A stretch of 64,000 bases of DNA from assembly GCA_052387695.1 (NCBI GenBank), contig JBQTIX010000002.1, positions 62,001 through 126,000 on the forward strand. The letters run 5' to 3'. The translations under genes and the position numbers were made by a program. Source of the stretch: Panacagrimonas sp052387695 (GTDB taxonomy: Bacteria > Pseudomonadota > Gammaproteobacteria > Nevskiales > Nevskiaceae). Position 1 is the stretch's first letter. Each line of letters begins with the position of its first letter. The notes under the pieces were generated by a model. It ran no database searches. It was not told where the DNA came from and saw only the letters and a program-made list of their open reading frames with translations. Below are positions 44,268 through 53,777 of this stretch, one piece after another.

Positions 44268-45167
44268 ATGACTCTCCTCGCGGCACACGCAGTCCGTCTC
44301 GAAGAATCGCTCCCCATCGACGCCGGCAACACCGTACGCAAGACCATCGGCGACCGTGCGCGCAGCAACTGGAACACGCGCGGTGCCGATCCGGACTACA
44401 TGGAGAGGATCCGCCCCGTGGTGGACTTCATGCTCGACCGCTATTTCCGCGTCGAGACCACGGGCTGGGAACGTCTGCCGAAGGGCCCCTGCCTGCTTGT
44501 CGGCATCCACTCCGGGACCTGGCTGACGATGGACGCCTGGTCGCTCGTGCTGGACTGGTGGCGCCACTTCGGCCGCTCGCGTCCGCTGCACGGCACGGCG
44601 CACGACGCACTCATGGCCATGCCCGGCCTGGGTGCGTTCTTCCGCAAGGTCGGCGTGGTGCCGGCTTCGCGCGAGTCCGTCACCGCCGCGCTCGACGCCG
44701 GTCACGACGTGGTGGTGTGGCCGGGTGGCGAGGTGGACGCAATGCGCACCTGGAAGCAGCGCCACGACGTGCTGTTCGCGAAGCGTCGCGGCTTCGTGAA
44801 GCAGGCGATTCTCTCCGGCGTGCCGATCGTGCCGGTCGCCACGGTCGGCGGTGCGGACACAGTGTTCGTGTTGTCCGAAGGTCGCTGGCTGGCCAAGGCG
44901 CTACAGCTCAAGAAACTCTTGCGCTCGGAGACGGCGCCCATCGTCGCCGGGCTGCCCTTCGGCATCTGGCCGGAACTGCTGCCCAGCCACATCCCGCTGC
45001 CGTCCAAGATCGTCAACGAGATCCTGCCGCCGATCCGCGTGAGCGCCAAGCCGGAGCGCGCCGATGACGACGCCTACGTCGACCAAATTTACGGGAAGGT
45101 GCAGGCGCGCATCCAGGAGGCGGTGAGCCTGCTGGCCAATCAGCGCCGCTTTCCGATCATCGGCTGA
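44268..45167 (+). CDS. Lysophospholipid acyltransferase family protein (PlsC-like)
   Basis: 299 residues from ATG 44268; the frame is open further upstream, but that part is low-complexity and lacks a ribosome site. The acyltransferase motif HSGTWLTMD (H-x4-D variant with a longer spacing) and WPGGEVD, in place of the usual FPEGTR, are visible; RRGFVKQAILSGVPIVPVA follows. It would transfer acyl chains at the membrane; substrate unknown. It lies 16 bases before the broken monooxygenase gene, so they formed an operon. Confidence 0.8.
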   Translation: MTLLAAHAVRLEESLPIDAGNTVRKTIGDRARSNWNTRGADPDYMERIRPVVDFMLDRYFRVETTGWERLPKGPCLLVGIHSGTWLTMDAWSLVLDWWRHFGRSRPLHGTAHDALMAMPGLGAFFRKVGVVPASRESVTAALDAGHDVVVWPGGEVDAMRTWKQRHDVLFAKRRGFVKQAILSGVPIVPVATVGGADTVFVLSEGRWLAKALQLKKLLRSETAPIVAGLPFGIWPELLPSHIPLPSKIVNEILPPIRVSAKPERADDDAYVDQIYGKVQARIQEAVSLLANQRRFPIIG

Positions 45168-45183
45168 TCGTAGGAGGAAACAC

Positions 45184-46097
45184 ATGGGTACACCGTCAAT
45201 TGCGATTATCGGCACCGGCTTTGGCGGCCTGGGCCTCGCGATCAAGCTAAAGCAGGCCGGTTACAAGAACATCACGTTGTTCGAGAAGGCCGAAGATGTC
45301 GGCGGCGTGTGGCGCGACAACAGTTATCCCGGTGCGGCCTGCGACGTGCCCTCGCATCTGTACTCCTTCTCCTTCGAGCAGGATCGCGGTTGGGCCAACC
45401 GCTACGGCAAGGCCGGCGAGATCCACCGCTACCTGCGTCACTGCGCGGACAAGTACGGCATCCGTCCGCTGATCCTTTTCAACACCGAGATCGCCGGCGC
45501 GGACTTCGACGAGACGCGCGGCCTGTGGACCTTGCGCAGCACGAGCGGCGAGACCTTCGAGGCGAACCTGATGGTGTCGGCCGTCGGCCAGCTCAACCGT
45601 CCCGCATACCCGAGGCTCAAAGGACTAGCCAGGTTCAAGGGCAAGGCCTTCTACTCCGCGACCTGGGACCACGGCTACGATCTGAAGGGCAAGCGTGTCG
45701 CGGTGATCGGCACCGGCGCCAGCGCGATCCAGTTCGTGCCGGAGATCGCGCCGCAGGTGGCGCAGCTCGACCTCTACCAGCGATCGGCGCCCTACGTGCT
45801 GCCCAAGCCCGACCGCGAATACCCGATCGTCGAGAAGACGCTGTTCAAGAAGTGGACGCAGTGAAGAAGATGCAGGGCAAGCGTCTGCGCTACCTCGACC
45901 TGCGCTCTGACGTTCAGAGCGAGTTCAACCGCGAGGTGCAGGAGCGCATGAAGCGCACCGTGTGGGCCCAGGGTTGCACGAGCTGGTACCAGACCGCGAG
46001 CGGCAAGAACACCAACAACTGGCCGGGCTTCACCATCGAATACCGCGAGCGCACGCGCAGGCTCGACCTTGGTCAGTACGAGCAGGTCACGGCCTGA
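45184..46097 (+). pseudogene. Flavin monooxygenase (Baeyer-Villiger type) with internal deletion and frameshift
   Basis: The first frame (45184-45864) encodes about 220 residues of a flavin monooxygenase: IIGTGFGGLG (FAD), GGVWRDNSYPGAACDVPSHLY (first 20 GGVWRDNSYPGAACDVPSHL), VIGTGASAIQF (NADPH). It stops at 45862-45864. In another frame, codons to the TGA at 46095-46097 give the family C-terminus (VWAQGCTSWYQ, NNWPGFTIEYRERTRR). About 200 residues of the middle are absent, so a deletion joined the ends out of frame. GGAGG precedes the start. The gene is almost surely inactive. Confidence 0.85.
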
Positions 46098-46166
46098 GCG
46101 GATCGCGAGAGTCCGGCCATGAAGCGCTTTCTGTTAGGGATGGTCTGCGCAGGTTCAATCCGATTT

Positions 46167-46269
46167 GTAGGTCGGTTCAAGCCGAAGGCGGAACCGACGG
46201 CGCGTCCCCTCAACGAAGGACGCATGTCGCCTCCGCCCGCGAAAAGCACGCGGGCTTGAGCCGACCTAC
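46167..46269 (+). repeat. Dispersed double stem-loop repeat, copy 7
   Basis: GTAGGTCGGTTCAAGCCG...GGAACCGAC, a middle containing CTCAACGAAGGACGC, then CGCCTCCGCCCGC...GCGGGCTTGAGCCGACCTAC. Preceded by ATGGTCTGCGCAGGTTCAATCCG (46140-46162), the same flank as beside copies 1 and 5. It lies just after the broken monooxygenase. Confidence 0.88.
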
Positions 46270-46652
46270 ACACCTGACGCAGCGGCCCGCCGCACCGGCG
46301 AAAGCCGCCGCGATGCGCGGCGTGTCTGATTTACGCGGCCGGTTCAGAAGCATGACGCGAACCGGTACGGCGAGGGTTCGACGGCGCTCGAAAAATCCAC
46401 TTTACAACTCAGGACAATTCTAATCGCACGATGCGGCTCCTTCTACTTCGAGAAGGATGGCGCGAGTTGTTTGGGAATGCGTCGCCGGAAGGAAATCTTC
46501 CGACGAATGGGCAAAAACGATCACTTTGCAACGGAGAGTTAACGAGATGCGTTGACGGAGATGCTTAGGGAGTGCCAGCAAGTCGGGAGATCGGCACTCG
46601 GGTGCGCGGCCGATTTGCGCAGGGACAGGTGGAGGAAAAAGGTTTCGGTCAT
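46270..46652. other. Intergenic, nothing recognised
   Basis: About 380 bases between the repeat and the AbiE toxin gene. I see no convincing gene, RNA or repeat. Base composition is lower in GC than in the flanking genes around 46390-46570, which may mark the edge of transferred DNA carrying the toxin-antitoxin pair. Confidence 0.5.
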
Positions 46653-47558
46653 CTAGCCGCGCGGCGGGATGACCTGTGCCTGCGCGAAGGCGTCGCGCAG
46701 GCGCCGCACCACGTCACTCAATGCCAGCTCGCCCAGACGATTCTTTTTGAGGAAGGCTCGCCACTGCGCTTGCTTAGCCATGTCGGTTGCGAAACCGTCG
46801 CTCAGGCCCACGGGTGTGACTGCGGGCATCGCCATCTGCCGGCGGTTGAAAGTTGCTTCGATCGCCCGCTTAATCTCGCGCGGATCAAGCGTGTCCTCGC
46901 TCAGCAGAATCCACAGGTCGAAGTAATCCTTCATGCGACTGTTCGCCATACCTAGCAGGCAGATCACATGAAACTTCTCAGCGACTACCGTGTATTTCGG
47001 ATAGGCGCGCAGTTTGGGTGATGGCAGGTCGTTGAGCAGCACCGGGTAGTCAATCGCCTCCGGTGCCGGTGTCACGGCATCGCCGAAGCCGATATCCACT
47101 TGTAGTGTGAGACGCGCGCCGTCGAGCTTGGCGAGGATCTCGATGCGCACACCTCCGTAACCCGGTGGGCTTACGCGGGAGTGACTTAATGTCACTCCCG
47201 CGCTGGGACCCACCGCCTTGCGGATCTCGCTGCCTTTGACCTGCTTGGGATCGAACTCGATGCCGTCTTCAGACGCGATCCGACAGATGTCCTGAAACAC
47301 GGCAACCACGGAATCGATGTCATCGGGGCCGGCGCCTAGCAGATCGGCGTCGCGTGTAGGCCGGTGCGGAATGTCATACCAAAGCGAGAACAGCAGCGCG
47401 CCCTTGAGCAGAAAGTTGGGCGCGTACGGTGAAACTGATAGCCGATACAGCAGCCGCTCCAGCCCATAGTGCGTCAGCACCAGGTTGAAATCCTGTTTGC
47501 GCGCGTCGGCCACGTTCTTGAGCCGGGCACGGATCGAGGCGGCGGCATTGCGGCTCAT
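46653..47558 (-). CDS. AbiEii-type nucleotidyltransferase toxin
   Basis: 301 residues. Nucleotidyltransferase fold of the AbiEii/AbiGii toxin family. LLKGALLFSLW (glycine-rich motif) and RPTRDADLLG (catalytic Asp70/Asp72) are present, then DYFDLWIL and a helical C-terminus. Family toxins of type IV toxin-antitoxin systems act by nucleotidyl transfer, some onto tRNA. The ATG overlaps the antitoxin stop by 4 bases. Complete, with active-site residues intact. Confidence 0.92.
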   Translation of the reverse strand: MSRNAAASIRARLKNVADARKQDFNLVLTHYGLERLLYRLSVSPYAPNFLLKGALLFSLWYDIPHRPTRDADLLGAGPDDIDSVVAVFQDICRIASEDGIEFDPKQVKGSEIRKAVGPSAGVTLSHSRVSPPGYGGVRIEILAKLDGARLTLQVDIGFGDAVTPAPEAIDYPVLLNDLPSPKLRAYPKYTVVAEKFHVICLLGMANSRMKDYFDLWILLSEDTLDPREIKRAIEATFNRRQMAMPAVTPVGLSDGFATDMAKQAQWRAFLKKNRLGELALSDVVRRLRDAFAQAQVIPPRG

Positions 47559-48169
47559 GCGGTGAGCGATTCGAGATAAGGGCGCATGACATTGGCTACC
47601 CGGTTGATCGTGGCGTAGTGCGACAGCTCATCCATGGTGAACCGCTTCAGCCGCCAGCCTTCATGCAGCGCTTCGAGGGCCACGTCGAGACCGATCTTGT
47701 TGCGGTATTTGAAGCAGTCCGCGACCGTCTTGGCCGCACAGAAAACGGGAACCGAGATGCCGTCCACCTTCACCTGTTCAACGCCTTCGGTCAGCGTCGA
47801 TTCCGACATGCGGACGATGCGCAGCGCAGGTTGATCGAGGCGCGGTGCCACGACGTTATTCGGCACCGCCAGCCAGACCTCAAATGGAGCCTGGGTGCCG
47901 ATCTCATGCACGCGCAGCGCGGAGAGCAGGCAAACCACGCCACGCGGCACGCGCAGGGCGACTTCCGCCAGCGAGCGATGCGCGCTCACCTGTTTGTTCG
48001 GCAGGCTGTAAAGGCCACGCGCCACGCGCTGAATCTTCCCGGCAGCGACCAGCCGAGTGAGCACGACGGTAGGGAGGCCCTGGGCCTTGAGATCACGGGC
48101 GCGCAGCAGACTTTTGCGGCGCGCAAGCCTTAGCGCGGACTTCTCGATGGTGGCAACAGGCTGCTTCAT
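47555..48169 (-). CDS. AbiEi-type antitoxin / transcriptional repressor
   Basis: 204 residues from ATG 48169 (another in-frame ATG at 48181 lies at the edge of the operator). N-terminal winged helix (about 10-65; LLRARDLKAQGLPTVVLTRL, RVARGLYSLP), then the AbiEi C-terminal domain (VFCAAKTVADCFKYR, GLDVALEALHEG). AbiEi proteins bind inverted repeats at their own promoter and counteract AbiEii without tight binding. Overlaps the toxin gene by 4 bases. Confidence 0.9.
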   Translation of the reverse strand: MKQPVATIEKSALRLARRKSLLRARDLKAQGLPTVVLTRLVAAGKIQRVARGLYSLPNKQVSAHRSLAEVALRVPRGVVCLLSALRVHEIGTQAPFEVWLAVPNNVVAPRLDQPALRIVRMSESTLTEGVEQVKVDGISVPVFCAAKTVADCFKYRNKIGLDVALEALHEGWRLKRFTMDELSHYATINRVANVMRPYLESLTA

Positions 48170-48180
48170 GGACGCTAGCA

Positions 48181-48227
48181 TGTTGCGGTATCAATGTAGA
48201 TGTCAATATATACATTAATAACGCAAC
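48181..48227. promoter_or_regulatory. Long imperfect palindrome at the AbiE promoter
   Basis: TGTTGCG (48181-48187) pairs with CGCAACA (48221-48227), and AATGTA (48193-48198) with TACATT (48211-48216). Half-sites of about 22 bases match at most positions. This is AT-rich and lies directly ahead of the antitoxin start, where AbiEi autorepression is expected. Confidence 0.7.
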
Positions 48228-48404
48228 ACGATATTCACGGGAGTCCTCGGACGTAGCCGGCTTCTATCCGAGGTTACATATCAGGCCAGAAACCGAAGCG
48301 AGCCATTTCGGCGATCTCACCCAAATGGTTTGCATCGGCTGTTGCTGATTGACAAGGATTGTTCGGTTTGCTGCTTTCTGCTCGTCGGGCGTTGACCAGC
48401 CATT

Positions 48405-48442
48405 TAAGAACCAAGGTGATGAATAAGAACCAAGGTGATGAA
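48405..48442. repeat. Two exact 19-bp tandem copies
   Basis: TAAGAACCAAGGTGATGAA is repeated twice with no spacer. It lies in the gap between the AbiE pair and the RND pump gene. The remainder of the gap has only a doubtful frame and no clear gene. Confidence 0.85.
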
Positions 48443-48547
48443 TAGTGGGAAAAGTACGCCGGTAAGAAAGTGCCAGTTCCTGCCACTCGCGAGTGGCTGC
48501 TCTACGACCCCCAGTTTTTTCGACATCCTCAGCGCTCAACCTTAAGC

Positions 48548-51500
48548 CTATGCCGCTTGCTGTCGGCGATCGACAGATCGCTTAGTTCCAAACCAGATGA
48601 CATACAGCGGTGGCAGAAACAGCAGTGTCAGCACCGTTCCGCCAATGGTGCCGCCGATCAGGGTGTAGGCCATCGATCCCCAGAACGCCGAGAACGTCAG
48701 CGGAATGAATGCGAACACCGCCGCAAGTGCGGTAAGGACAACTGGTCTGGCGCGCTGAACCGTGGCCTCCACGACTGCGTCAACAGTGGCCATTCCCGCC
48801 CGCTCGTTCTCATTGATCTGGCCGATGAGGATCAGGGTGTTGCGCATGATGATCCCGGCCAGGCCGATCAGCCCGATGATGGCGTTGAAACCGAAGGGCT
48901 GGTTGAAGAGGAGCAAGGTCGGCACCACGCCCACGATTCCCAGCGGCGCGGTGGTCAGCACCATGGCCATCGCGGCCAGGGATCGGACCTGAAAGATGAT
49001 CACGACCATCATCAGGATCAGCATGATCGGCACGACCTTGGCGAGTTCCGCGTTGGCCTTGCCAGCTTCTTCGAGCGCAGCGCCGGTCTCGATCTTGTAG
49101 CCCGCAGGAAGGCTCTCGATGATCGGCGCAATCTTCTCGATGACTTGCAGAGAAACCTCGGGCGGCTGGAACTCATCGCCCACGTCGCCTCTGACCGTGA
49201 TGGTCGGATAGCGGTCGCGACGGCGCATGACCGGATTTTCCATCCGCACTTCGGTTCGGCCGATCTGGTCGAACGGAACCCGCTGTCCCTCGGCGCCGAT
49301 CAGGGTGAACGCGGCCAGCTTGGCCGGATCGAGGCGGTTCGCCCCAGCGCTGCGGGCGATCACGTCGACCGAACGAATGTTCTCGCGCACCTGGGTTACC
49401 GCGATGCCGTTGAGGAGAAACTGCATCTGCTCGCCTACGTCGCGCGAGGACAAGCCCATGGCGCGCAGGCGATCCTGATCGAGCACGAAGTGGACGGTGG
49501 GCACGCGCTCGCCCCAGTCCGTGTTCACCTGGCGCAGCTCGGGCATCTGCTTCATCACGCCGAGCACTTGTTCGGCGATGCGCCTCACCGTGGCCTCTTC
49601 CGGACCCATGACCCGGAACGCGACCGGGAAGAGAGACGGCGGACCAAACACAATGCGGACGGGCCGGATCCGCGCCTCCGGCACGAATCCGTCGGCGGCA
49701 GCCTTACGCACGCGACGGAGCAGCGCCTCGCGCGCAGCCGAGTCAGGCGTGAGCACGACGATCTTGGCGAATGCGGGATCGGGCAGCTCTGGATGAATGG
49801 CCAGGTAGAAGCGCGGGGCACCCTGGCCGATGTAGCTGGTCACGACGCGGGTCTCGGGCTGCTGGTCGAGCCATGCCTCCACCTTTTTCACAGCCGCGCT
49901 GGTGGCCTCGATGCTGGTGCCTTCCGGCATCTGCACTTCAATCAGCACTTCCGGGCGATCAGAGTTGGGGAAGAACTGCTGCTTGGCCAGCCCAATGCCC
50001 AGCACCGAAATCACCAATGTCGCGCCCACCGCCAGCGCAACCTTCTTCCGATGCGTGACCGCCTTGACGACCCAGGCGCGCAGCCGGCGATATCGCGGCG
50101 TGCCGTAGATGGCCGCGTGTCCTCCTTCGACACGGCGGATCTCGGGCAGGAGCTTGACCCCGAGGTAGGGCGTGAACGCCACCGCCACCACCCACGATGC
50201 GAGCAGGGAAAAATTCACTACCCAGAAGATGTTGCCGGCGTACTCACCGGCGCCCGACTTGGCGAAGGCCACCGGCATCAGCCCGATGGCCGTCACCAGG
50301 GTTCCGGACAGCATGGGCGCGGCGGTGTGGCTCCAGGCGTGCGTCACCGCCGCAATCCGGTCGAGGCCTTCTTCCATGCGCACGACCATGGCCTCGATCA
50401 CGATGATCGCGTCGTCCACCAGCAAGCCGAGCGACAGGATCAAGGCGCCGAGCGTGATGCGATCAAAGTCGCGGCCGGTGGCGAGCATGATCACGAAGAC
50501 CGCGGCCAGGGTCAGCGGCACGGCGGCAGCCACCACCAGACCCACGCGCCAGCCCATGCTGAGCAGGCTCACTAGGATCACCACCAGCAGCGCGACGGCG
50601 AACTTCACCATGAACTCGCCGTAGGCTTCCTTGATGTTGACCGACTGATCGGTGACCTTGTCGAGCGACAAGCCCAGCGGCATTTCGGCGGTGATCGCGG
50701 CGTGTTCCTTCTCCAGGTTCTCGCCCAGCTGCAGGCCGTTGTAGCGGTCCTGCATCACGACGCCCAAGAGCAGCGTCGGCTCGCCGCCGTTGCGGATCAT
50801 GAAGCTTGCCGGGTCCTCGTAGCCGTGTCTGACCTCGGCAAAGTCGGACAGCTTGAGCGTGCGCCCCTGGGACACGATGGGCGTGTCGCGAATCTTGTCG
50901 ATGTCGTCGAGCGCGCCGTCGAGCCGCATGAAAACCTGCGGGCCGTGGGTGTTGATCGATCCGGCCGGCGTGAGCACATTGCGATTATTGAGCGCGGCAA
51001 AGACGTCGCGCGGGGAGATACCGAGCGTCGCCAGGCGCTCGTACGAGAAATCGACGTAGATCCGTTCCGGACGCTCGCCGATGATCTTCACCTTCTTGAC
51101 GCCCGCCACGTGCAGCAGGCGCTGGCGCAGTTGCTCGGCCTCGCGCACCAGCACCCGATGCGGAACATCCTTGGCCTTGAGTGCGTAGAGCACGAACGTG
51201 ACGTCGCCGTACTCGTCGTCGATGAGCGGACCGATGACGCCACGAGGGAGTTTCAGGGCTTCGTCGCCCAATTTCTTGCGCGCCTGATACAACTCGTCGG
51301 CCACTGCCGAAGGCGGAGTCGAGTCCTTCAGCGATACCGTCATGAAGGCGAGGCCGGGCCGCGTGAAAGTTTCCGTCCAGTCGTACCAGCGCAGTTCCTG
51401 CATCCGCTTTTCCAGCGGTTCGGCGACCAGGTTCTGCATCTCCTCGGCGGTGGCGCCCGGCCAGGCCACCGCGACGGTCATGATCTTCACGCTGAAGCTG

Positions 51501-51622
51501 GGATCTTCCGCGCGGCCCAGATTGAAGAAGGCGTAGGTGCCGGCGACGACGATCGCGATGATCAGGAACAGCGTCACGCCGCGCTCGCGCACGGCCCACG
51601 CGGAAAGGTTGAAGCCACTCAC
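48548..51622 (-). CDS. RND efflux pump permease (AcrB/HAE1-like)
   Basis: 1024 residues from GTG 51622, which overlaps the adaptor stop (GTGA); a longer frame upstream is not family sequence. Twelve-helix RND plan with helix 1 at about 14-32, LVDDAIIVIEAM (paired Asp of the proton relay, helix 4), and central and terminal bundles. The N-terminus (AVRERGVTLFLIIAIVVAG) is typical. It would export hydrophobic or amphipathic compounds with the MFP adaptor and an outer-membrane channel; no channel gene is in the operon, so a TolC elsewhere is needed. Confidence 0.95.
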   Translation of the reverse strand: MSGFNLSAWAVRERGVTLFLIIAIVVAGTYAFFNLGRAEDPSFSVKIMTVAVAWPGATAEEMQNLVAEPLEKRMQELRWYDWTETFTRPGLAFMTVSLKDSTPPSAVADELYQARKKLGDEALKLPRGVIGPLIDDEYGDVTFVLYALKAKDVPHRVLVREAEQLRQRLLHVAGVKKVKIIGERPERIYVDFSYERLATLGISPRDVFAALNNRNVLTPAGSINTHGPQVFMRLDGALDDIDKIRDTPIVSQGRTLKLSDFAEVRHGYEDPASFMIRNGGEPTLLLGVVMQDRYNGLQLGENLEKEHAAITAEMPLGLSLDKVTDQSVNIKEAYGEFMVKFAVALLVVILVSLLSMGWRVGLVVAAAVPLTLAAVFVIMLATGRDFDRITLGALILSLGLLVDDAIIVIEAMVVRMEEGLDRIAAVTHAWSHTAAPMLSGTLVTAIGLMPVAFAKSGAGEYAGNIFWVVNFSLLASWVVAVAFTPYLGVKLLPEIRRVEGGHAAIYGTPRYRRLRAWVVKAVTHRKKVALAVGATLVISVLGIGLAKQQFFPNSDRPEVLIEVQMPEGTSIEATSAAVKKVEAWLDQQPETRVVTSYIGQGAPRFYLAIHPELPDPAFAKIVVLTPDSAAREALLRRVRKAAADGFVPEARIRPVRIVFGPPSLFPVAFRVMGPEEATVRRIAEQVLGVMKQMPELRQVNTDWGERVPTVHFVLDQDRLRAMGLSSRDVGEQMQFLLNGIAVTQVRENIRSVDVIARSAGANRLDPAKLAAFTLIGAEGQRVPFDQIGRTEVRMENPVMRRRDRYPTITVRGDVGDEFQPPEVSLQVIEKIAPIIESLPAGYKIETGAALEEAGKANAELAKVVPIMLILMMVVIIFQVRSLAAMAMVLTTAPLGIVGVVPTLLLFNQPFGFNAIIGLIGLAGIIMRNTLILIGQINENERAGMATVDAVVEATVQRARPVVLTALAAVFAFIPLTFSAFWGSMAYTLIGGTIGGTVLTLLFLPPLYVIWFGTKRSVDRRQQAA

Positions 51623-52779
51623 GGTGCGGGTCTCTCCGGATCGAGATCGGCGAGACGCACCCAATCCCCGGCCCGCAACAAGTGCGCGCCCATCGCGACA
51701 AAGCGATCACCCGCGTTGAGGCCCGCGGCGAGCATCGCCGTCTCTTCGCCCAACGCGGCGACCGTCACCGATCGCCAGGCCACGGTCGTGTGCTGATCCG
51801 CGTCCGCTGCAATCACCCAGACACCCGTCCCCTGTCCGCGATCCGCCAAGGCACTCAGGGGAATCTGCAGCGCGGCGGCCTGCCTCGTATCCGGAATCAG
51901 GATGGTGACGGTGGAACCCAGGGGCGCCTCTGCAGCCAAGCCATCGAGCACATACCGCGCCTCGTAGGTGCGGGTCGATGCATCGGCAGACTCGGACAAT
52001 TGCCGGAGGGTGGCCGACACCCGCGGACCCTCGCCGGCAAACAGCCTTGCGCTCGCCACCGATCCAAGAGCTGGGCGCAGGGTCTCCGGCAGATTCACGC
52101 TCGCCTCCCGGGGACCGGCGTGCGCAAGCCGGATGACGGTCTGTCCGGCGGCGACCACCTGGCCGGGCTCCGCCAGCGTTTCCGCCACGATGCCGTCGGC
52201 ATCGGACAGCAGCACCGAGTAACTGGCCTCGTTGCGGGCCACATTCGCCTGCGCTTCCGCCGCTCGCAACTCGGCGGCGGCAGACTCCGCGGCTCTCTTC
52301 GATTGGTCGTAAAGGATCGCAGACACCAAACCGCGCGCGGCCAAGGCCTGATATCGCTGTTCTTCGGAGGCCGTCTGCGAGGCGCGGGCGCGCGCCGCTT
52401 CTACGGCGCTCTGGCGGGCGGATCGTGCCAGCTCGAGATCGGCGGTATCGATCCGCATCAAACGCTGACCCCGCTTCACGCTCTGCCCGTTGTCGACCAG
52501 GCGTTCGATCACCTTGCCGGAGACGCGAAAGCCGAGATCGCTCCGGACTCGAGACGACACGACGCCGGTGAATTCCCGTTCGGGCTGGGTGTTCGCGGCC
52601 ACCTGTCCGATGCGCACCAGGGGAGGCAACTGGCGGGCATCAGGCTCGTTCGGGTGACAGCCGCTCAGGACCAGCAACATCGTCAGCGCGCCCGCAGCGA
52701 TCAACGATTTCGAGTAGGCGTTCTTCACGCTTTGTCCCAACGGAGCGACGCCGAGATCGTGTTGGCGAGGCATTGTCAT
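51619..52779 (-). CDS. RND efflux periplasmic adaptor (MFP) lipoprotein
   Basis: 386 residues. Lipobox LVLSGC, a lipoyl-like half (LGFRVSGKVIERLVDNG), a helical hairpin (about 120-180), the second lipoyl half (GIVAETLAEPGQVV) and beta-barrel domains. The ATG at 52779 overlaps the preceding stop (ATGA) with AAGGTG upstream. GTG 52728 would give a more normal 24-residue lipoprotein signal and is an alternative. It pairs with the pump gene, overlapping it by 4 bases. Confidence 0.92.
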   Translation of the reverse strand: MTMPRQHDLGVAPLGQSVKNAYSKSLIAAGALTMLLVLSGCHPNEPDARQLPPLVRIGQVAANTQPEREFTGVVSSRVRSDLGFRVSGKVIERLVDNGQSVKRGQRLMRIDTADLELARSARQSAVEAARARASQTASEEQRYQALAARGLVSAILYDQSKRAAESAAAELRAAEAQANVARNEASYSVLLSDADGIVAETLAEPGQVVAAGQTVIRLAHAGPREASVNLPETLRPALGSVASARLFAGEGPRVSATLRQLSESADASTRTYEARYVLDGLAAEAPLGSTVTILIPDTRQAAALQIPLSALADRGQGTGVWVIAADADQHTTVAWRSVTVAALGEETAMLAAGLNAGDRFVAMGAHLLRAGDWVRLADLDPERPAP

Positions 52780-53777
52780 TTCACCTTGATAAGCACTTTG
52801 CCCTTCGCGCGACCCTGTTCGACGTAGGCCACGGCCTCGTGGGTCAATTCAAAAGGAAATACCCGATCCACCACGGGTCGGATAGTGCCGGCGTCGATCA
52901 GGGTGGAGATCTTGTCCAACTGTTCTCCACTGGCTCGCATGAAGAGGAACGAATAGCGGATCTGGCGGGCCGCGGCCTTCCTCCTGATATTGAAGCTGAG
53001 CAGGCCCATGACCTGCTTAAGCATCCAATTCAATCCAAGCTCCTGGGCGAACTCCCTATCCGGAGGCCCGGACAGGGAAACAGCCTTTCCACCGGGCTTC
53101 AGCACGAGCAGGGACCTTGCGAGCGTATCGCCCTTCAAGCTGTTCAAGGCGAAGTCGTAGCCGCCCAGGACTTTCTCGAACTCCTGTTTCTTGTAGTCGA
53201 CGACCACGTCGGCCCCGAGGCGCTTCACCCAGTCGACGTTCGCGGTGCTGGTGGTTGTCGCAACCGTCGCACCGAGGTGCTTGGCCAACTGGATCGCAAA
53301 GGTTCCGACACCACCGGATCCGGCATGGATCAGGACTTTCTGTCCTGCTTTCACGTTTCCCTTTTCGATCAGCGCCTGCCACGCAGTCAGGCCCACCAAC
53401 GGGATTGAAGCGGCCTCCTCCATGGTGAGGGTTTTCGGCTTCCGCGCGAGCGACGATTCCCGGATGGCGATGCGCTCGGCGAAGGTACCGATTCGATCGG
53501 TATCCGCCCGCGCATAGACCTCGTCACCGGGCTTGAATCTCTGGACTCGCGCTCCGACCCGGACGACCACGCCCGCAAAATCATTGCCGAGAATGAGCGG
53601 CAACTTGTACGGGAGCAGGAGCTTGAATTCTCCGGCTCTCAACATGGAGTCGAGCGGGTTCACGCTCGCGGCGTGGATCTCGACCAGCACGTCGTCTTCA
53701 CGCAGGACGGGCTCGGGCATCTCTGCCATCCGCATGCCGTTCTTCTTTCCGTACCGTTCGACGATGAATGCTTTCAT
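52776..53777 (-). CDS. MDR-family NADPH quinone/enone oxidoreductase
   Basis: 333 residues from ATG 53777 (MKAFIVERYGKK). Zinc-independent medium-chain reductase: VEIHAASVNPLDSMLRAG, PLILGNDFAGVVVRVG, the NADPH loop HAGSGGVGTFAIQLAK, and a C-terminal HEAVAYVEQGRAKGKVLIKV. Relatives reduce quinones or alpha,beta-unsaturated ketones. It lies between hydrolase and RND adaptor genes and overlaps the adaptor start, so reduction and efflux are likely coupled in expression. Confidence 0.9.
   Translation of the reverse strand: MKAFIVERYGKKNGMRMAEMPEPVLREDDVLVEIHAASVNPLDSMLRAGEFKLLLPYKLPLILGNDFAGVVVRVGARVQRFKPGDEVYARADTDRIGTFAERIAIRESSLARKPKTLTMEEAASIPLVGLTAWQALIEKGNVKAGQKVLIHAGSGGVGTFAIQLAKHLGATVATTTSTANVDWVKRLGADVVVDYKKQEFEKVLGGYDFALNSLKGDTLARSLLVLKPGGKAVSLSGPPDREFAQELGLNWMLKQVMGLLSFNIRRKAAARQIRYSFLFMRASGEQLDKISTLIDAGTIRPVVDRVFPFELTHEAVAYVEQGRAKGKVLIKVK

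Noticed and set aside
48264..48539. 91-codon minus-strand frame between AbiE and the RND pump
   Set aside because: It runs through a 19-bp tandem repeat and has no ribosome site or recognised family; the alternative frame next to it is equally protein-like, so neither is supported.
48470..50575. 701-codon plus-strand frame opposite the RND pump
   Set aside because: Composition (His/Asp/Arg-rich) is typical of an antisense shadow; the minus strand encodes an unmistakable RND permease.
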